From assembly GCA_934183135.1 (NCBI GenBank), contig CAKPRX010000002.1:1-58101 (forward strand): a stretch of 58,101 bases of DNA, in the 5' to 3' direction. Shown one piece after another: positions 54,371 to 58,101 of this stretch. Source of the stretch: an uncultured Prevotella sp. (GTDB taxonomy: Bacteria > Bacteroidota > Bacteroidia > Bacteroidales > Bacteroidaceae). The position numbers were made by a program, and so were the translations under genes. Each line of letters starts with the position of its first letter. The stretch's first letter is position 1. A model generated the notes under the pieces. The model saw only the letters and a program-made list of their open reading frames with translations, did not search any database and had not been told where the DNA came from.

Positions 54371-55930
54371 TCAGGGCTTGCCCCAATAAGACGCATCGTA
54401 GGTAGCCTCGACCTTGTTCTCTATATCATCGGGCAAGTTGCAGAAGAAGTCGATACCTGTACGCTTCTCCAACTCATCGATGGTAATAAACTCGGTAGTG
54501 CTGCCACTGGCATGCGGCGACCAGATGCCCAAGGCACGGTACACACCGTCCTTGACACTCAGCAGAGCCATGTAGAAGTACTTGGGTACTACCAGCCCTC
54601 GCTTGGTATGCGTCAGAATGTTGGCATCGTCAATGGTGGCCGCCTTGACCACATAGAGCGTGTCGCGCTTCGTGTCGCGGTTCCACTCATCACGCACCCG
54701 TATCTCCAGCTTGTTCCATACACCGCCATTGTGTGCCTGTATCTGGGGCTGCATGTTGCTGAGGAAGAACGTCTGGCTGTTCTGCTCGCGCGAGCAGAGC
54801 CGATCGGACGACGGGCATAGGTGCCCACGGCTATAGCCGCTACCGCTGTAATCGGCCAGAGTGGTCTGATACTGGGTAGGGATGTCGGGGTCTTCGCGGA
54901 AATTGTCCGAGCGCTTTACATTGCTGACACTATTAGACGCATACATCTCATAGCAAGTCCAGCGGTTGGCGCGCTTGGCACAGTCCCACTCTAACGAGTA
55001 GGTAATGCCATAATCGGCGGTACTGTGGGTTATCACCAGGTTCATATCGTCGCCCACTATCTTAGGAAACTCCAGTCGCCATACTTCCTTGTTGGCCGAT
55101 TTGGCCACATTGTTACGGTTAACGTTGGCCGGGTCGTCGCCGCCAGGCTGGTCGGGCTGGCCGCCACCCTGGCTGGGTGTAAGGTCGGACATCCTGACCT
55201 TCATCAGTTCCCAGGTCGAGGATGCCGTGTTACAGCTATAGTAGAAAGCTACCGTAACATTGCTTTCGCCCAGGAAGCGCGAGGGTATGGCGCAACTGAC
55301 ATGCTTGGTGGTATTAAAGCTGCCAGGGTTCTCTATATCGTCATGGTCTACCAGTGTGGTCCACTCGGTGGTAGACGGGTCGCCCGTAAAGGCATCGGTG
55401 ATGAGCACGCGGTGCGTGGAGCCCGAGTAGTTCATCTTGTAGTCAAATTCGAGCGTGGCCTTGGTGGTATTGGTAAAGTCGAACGCCGGCGCGTACAGAT
55501 AACTCTCCGAGGGAGTAGTCTTCTTGTTGGCATAGCCCGTGGCGATGGCACACTTGTAGGTAGAGCTGTAAGCCCAGGCCACTCCCCGCGTGGTGGCCAC
55601 CTCAAGATGGCCCAGCGAAGAGGCAAACGTCTCGTTAAGGAACATCTTGTTATACGGCCGCACGCCTATAACATCGTCGTAGCCGGCAGGCCGGGTGAAT
55701 ACTATGCTGTCTATCTCGGCCCGCGGGTAGCTGTGCTGTTCGCCCTGGTAAGACACCACCAGCATGCCATTGGCATCAAAATCGGCCTGGGCCACCTGGG
55801 CCCGGTCATAGAGATGATAGGTGGCCACAGAAGGTGTGGCCTTGCTGTGCTTACATATCGCAAACTTGTCCTGAGCACCGGCTGCGACGGCCATAAGGGT
55901 GCTGACCAGTAGGATGAGGGTTCGTCTCAT
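54371..55930 (-). CDS. Secreted DNA/RNA non-specific endonuclease, multidomain
   Basis: 519 residues. Signal peptide to about residue 19 (VAAGAQ). Residues about 25-90 form a small domain with ADFDANGMLVVSYQGEQ; about 95-255 a beta-sandwich of the choice-of-anchor-J or MAM-like type (YLYAPAFDFTNTTKATLEFDYKM); a Gly/Pro linker (QGGGQPDQPGGDDP, about 258-271); then the NUC1-type nuclease with GHLCPSSDR (SRGH in place of DRGH; catalytic His370) and SNMQPQ with the Mg-binding Asn392. It should cut DNA and RNA outside the cell or in the periplasm, for phosphate or nucleoside scavenging; deoD is elsewhere in the window. No immunity gene beside it, so not a typical toxin. Confidence 0.9.
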   Translation of the reverse strand: MRRTLILLVSTLMAVAAGAQDKFAICKHSKATPSVATYHLYDRAQVAQADFDANGMLVVSYQGEQHSYPRAEIDSIVFTRPAGYDDVIGVRPYNKMFLNETFASSLGHLEVATTRGVAWAYSSTYKCAIATGYANKKTTPSESYLYAPAFDFTNTTKATLEFDYKMNYSGSTHRVLITDAFTGDPSTTEWTTLVDHDDIENPGSFNTTKHVSCAIPSRFLGESNVTVAFYYSCNTASSTWELMKVRMSDLTPSQGGGQPDQPGGDDPANVNRNNVAKSANKEVWRLEFPKIVGDDMNLVITHSTADYGITYSLEWDCAKRANRWTCYEMYASNSVSNVKRSDNFREDPDIPTQYQTTLADYSGSGYSRGHLCPSSDRLCSREQNSQTFFLSNMQPQIQAHNGGVWNKLEIRVRDEWNRDTKRDTLYVVKAATIDDANILTHTKRGLVVPKYFYMALLSVKDGVYRALGIWSPHASGSTTEFITIDELEKRTGIDFFCNLPDDIENKVEATYDASYWGKP

Positions 55931-56056
55931 ATCTGTCTATATAATATATCTTCAGTATTTGGCTTTACGGTAGACGCCCTGCCACTGTAGAGCCTGATGC
56001 AGCCGCTGTCTCACACTGCGAAGCATTAACGGCCGCCCGTACCTAAACGGTTAGGG

Positions 56057-56064
56057 CAAAGGTA
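56057..56064 (-). promoter_or_regulatory. Candidate -7 element, secreted nuclease
   Basis: TACCTTTG on the minus strand. Upstream lies GACAT-AACC-ATGTC (56078-56091), a small palindrome where the -33 box would be. Confidence 0.5.
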
Positions 56065-56128
56065 GATATAATAGTTGACATAACCATGTCTATTTCCATA
56101 TTTTTACATCCCCCTGAGACAAAAAAAG

Positions 56129-56154
56129 GCCTCCCCGCCATGTGGCAAGGAGGC
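56129..56154 (-). terminator. Terminator of the rprY gene
   Basis: GCCTCC / GGAGGC stem with an inner GCCA/TGGC stem, followed on the minus strand by a T-run (complement of 56121-56127). Confidence 0.8.
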
Positions 56155-56186
56155 TATGTATCTCTTAGCAGAAACGTAAGAAAGAA

Positions 56187-56885
56187 TTATTCGGCATCGG
56201 GAACGATGAGCTTGTAGCCCTTACCGTGGATATTGATAATCTCTATCTGGTCGTCGTCCTTCAGGTGCTTACGCAGCTTGGTGATGTACACGTCCATAGA
56301 GCGGGCGTTGAAATAGTTGTCGTCTATCCAGATGGTCTTCAGGGCAAAGTCGCGCTGTAAGATTTCGTTGGCATGCGCGCAGAGCAAGGCCAGCAACTCG
56401 TTCTCCTTGGTTGTCAGCTTGGTCTGCTTGTCGTCGATAGTCAGCAGCTGCTTCTGTGTGTCAAAGGTGAAGCGGCCTATCCGGTACACGGTAGCCTCCT
56501 TGTTCTTCTTGCCACGGACACGGCGCAGGATGGCCTCAATACGGAACACGAGCTCCTCCATAGAGAACGGCTTGGTGATATAGTCGTCGGCACCTATCTT
56601 GAAGCCTTCCAGAATGTCGTCCTTGAGGGTACGGGCAGTCAAGAAGATGATAGGAATCTCTGCATTGACCTGACGTATTTCCTGTGCCAGGGTAAAGCCG
56701 TCCTTCTTGGGCATCATCACGTCGAGCACGGCAATATCAAACTTGCCCTTGGTAAACTCCCTGTACCCTACCTCGCCATCCTGGCAAAGCACGGCTTGGA
56801 AGCCCTTGGCCTGTAAATACTCGCGAAGCAACATTCCTAAGTTCTCATCGTCCTCGCAAAGCAAAATCTTCAAATTGTCATCCAT
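56187..56885 (-). CDS. rprY: OmpR/PhoB-type response regulator RprY
   Basis: 232 residues. Receiver domain with Glu11-Asp12-Asp13, phospho-acceptor Asp55 (VLDVMMPKKDGF) and Lys in YITKPFSMEEL; winged-helix output domain from about 130 (LTTKENELLALLCAHANEIL, SMDVYITKLRKHLKDD, IHGKGYKL). The sequence is very close to the Bacteroides RprY regulator. Target genes in relatives are linked to stress and Na+ pumping; not shown here. The kinase gene lies 61 nt upstream in the same direction. Confidence 0.92.
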   Translation of the reverse strand: MDDNLKILLCEDDENLGMLLREYLQAKGFQAVLCQDGEVGYREFTKGKFDIAVLDVMMPKKDGFTLAQEIRQVNAEIPIIFLTARTLKDDILEGFKIGADDYITKPFSMEELVFRIEAILRRVRGKKNKEATVYRIGRFTFDTQKQLLTIDDKQTKLTTKENELLALLCAHANEILQRDFALKTIWIDDNYFNARSMDVYITKLRKHLKDDDQIEIINIHGKGYKLIVPDAE

Positions 56886-56946
56886 AGCGTTATCGTTTAA
56901 AAATTGTTGTTATTATTATCTATTAATGGTTGGTCATCTCTATCTG

Positions 56947-58101
56947 TCAGTCTTCTATCTTGGGCAGCTTAATGGTAAAGGTGGTGCCTTTGCCCAGTTC
57001 GCTCTCTACCTTAATGTCGCCATTGTGCAGGTCTATTATCTTCTTTACGTAGGCCAAGCCCAGCCCGAAACCCTTTACATCATGGACATTGCCCGTGTGT
57101 ACACGGTAGAATTTCTCGAAGACCTTCTTCAGGTTGTCCTTCTTGATACCGATACCGGTATCGCGGATAGAGAAGTAGAGGTGGTGGTCGTCGTTCCACG
57201 TCTTGAGGTAGATGTCTAACGGCTGGTCGGGCTTGCCGTACTTGACGGCATTGTCCATAAGGTTGAAGAGGGCGTTCTGGAAGTGAACCTCATCGACATA
57301 TACCGCCGAGTCTACTGCCTCGATGTCGGTATATATTTTTCCGCCAGTATGCTCTACCCTCAGGGTAAACGAGTTGGCCATATTCTCCACTATCTCGTTA
57401 AGGTCCAGCTGTTTCTTCTTGAACACGGCCTTCTTGCGGTCAAACATACTCATCTGCAATACCTTCTCTACCAGGAAGCGGAGCCGCTTGGACTCATCCT
57501 GTACCACTCCGGCCAGATGTTTCATCATCGTCTCGCTCTTGGTCACGCTCTGGTCGTTCATCATCTGGGCTGCCAGCGATATGCTGGCAATAGGGGTCTT
57601 CAGCTCGTGGGTCATGTTGTTGATAAAGTCGTTCTTTATCTCAGACAGCCGCTTAGAGCGGAAGATGGTTACTATCGTGAAGATAAAGGTGATGAGCAGT
57701 ACTATCGTGAAGATGACACTCGGTATCATAAAGCGGATAGACGAGTAGATATAGCTGTTCATATCCGGGAAGTGAACCTTTACGACACCCATCTTAGAGG
57801 CGGGGTCATTGCGGAACAGCACCTGCGAGTAGGTATACTCTTCGCCTTCTTCCGAATAGTCGGGGCAGCGGTACACCTCGCGGCCATCCTGGGTCGACAC
57901 GGTGAAGTGATAGCCGATGTTAATGCCGTTGTTCATCAGCTCGGCCTTAAGGTCCTGGTCAAGCAGCTTGAAGTTAATACGCTCCTTGAGTGGTTTGTCC
58001 GAAGCGGAATAGAGGATAGAAACCACCACCTCGTCCAGCAGCGCTTTCTGGTACACATAGCGGTTCTTGACTATCTCCTGGAGCGAGCGCGAAGCCTCTG
58101 A
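56947..58101 (-). CDS. rprX: Sensor histidine kinase RprX, 5' part outside window
   Basis: The last 384 codons are visible and the frame stays open to the window end, so the N-terminus is missing. Visible order: part of the extracytoplasmic sensor; a membrane helix (SVIFTIVLLITFIFTIVTIF); HisKA with acceptor His in NNMTHELKTP; ATPase with N box LMDNAVKYG, DTGIGIKKDN, and GFGLGLAYVKKI. It phosphorylates RprY. Partner and order match the Bacteroides RprXY pair. Confidence 0.92.
   Translation of the reverse strand, partial: SEASRSLQEIVKNRYVYQKALLDEVVVSILYSASDKPLKERINFKLLDQDLKAELMNNGINIGYHFTVSTQDGREVYRCPDYSEEGEEYTYSQVLFRNDPASKMGVVKVHFPDMNSYIYSSIRFMIPSVIFTIVLLITFIFTIVTIFRSKRLSEIKNDFINNMTHELKTPIASISLAAQMMNDQSVTKSETMMKHLAGVVQDESKRLRFLVEKVLQMSMFDRKKAVFKKKQLDLNEIVENMANSFTLRVEHTGGKIYTDIEAVDSAVYVDEVHFQNALFNLMDNAVKYGKPDQPLDIYLKTWNDDHHLYFSIRDTGIGIKKDNLKKVFEKFYRVHTGNVHDVKGFGLGLAYVKKIIDLHNGDIKVESELGKGTTFTIKLPKIED

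Noticed and set aside
54371..55930. Polymorphic toxin or contact-dependent nuclease
   Set aside because: It has an ordinary signal peptide, no secretion-system marker domain and no adjacent immunity gene.

Overview
The window looks like chromosomal DNA of a Bacteroidales bacterium (Prevotellaceae, Muribaculaceae or Barnesiellaceae-like; I cannot fix the genus). The grounds are Bacteroidetes-type promoter elements (TTTG about 19-20 nt before TAnnTTTG), Bacteroidales-restricted families (DUF5020, GIN-domain DUF2807, RprXY, a DUF5112/DUF5113-like sensor kinase, a TonB-dependent receptor) and poor Shine-Dalgarno use. Base composition appears GC-rich for the order. Ile ATA codons are common in ordinary genes and apparently absent from the ompA-like gene. 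I saw no tRNA, rRNA, CRISPR array, intact prophage or intact transposase, so most of it is housekeeping and metabolic sequence.

Layout. 1-3.4 kb: partial dispersed repeat, GIN-domain lipoprotein, a possible group II intron remnant, secreted EEP phosphatase/nuclease, type II pantothenate kinase. 3.7-10.6 kb: B3/B4 protein and a divergent NAD+ DNA ligase, DUF5020 protein, trmD, GH89 alpha-N-acetylglucosaminidase, a small membrane protein. 11.5-19.4 kb: a KDG kinase/KDPG aldolase operon that runs into an unusual double sensor kinase, a response regulator and a membrane protein, with a divergent LacI regulator. 19.4-22.8 kb: NhaC-type antiporter coupled to an unknown gene, then a secreted lactonase. 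22.8-27.7 kb: aconitase, isocitrate dehydrogenase and citrate synthase in one operon, the oxidative TCA branch to 2-oxoglutarate. 28.2-30.3 kb: TetR regulator with a likely autogenous operator, FabG, RluA-type pseudouridine synthase.

31-44.8 kb (all minus): MATE exporter and TonB receptor; metA, U32 peptidase and zinc-ribbon lipoprotein in overlapping genes; M13 peptidase; ABC-F ATPase; deoD; patatin. 45.6-52.9 kb: M24 aminopeptidase and secreted C1 peptidase, recJ-recQ, convergent acyl-ACP thioesterase. 53-58.1 kb: OmpA-family porin, secreted DNA/RNA endonuclease, RprXY two-component pair (the kinase runs off the window end).

The least explained feature is a family of about 0.55 kb intergenic repeats. 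There are three full copies (about 10.9, 30.4 and 44.9 kb) and one cut by the window start. Each full copy carries the same three palindromic modules in the same order: a spaced pair of TGTATATTTATGCA-like boxes, a near-perfect 17-19 bp hairpin, and a third AT-rich palindrome. This is the best candidate for something undescribed. Second is the 1181-codon kinase-like protein, which carries a complete kinase core followed by a second sensor/kinase-like half.
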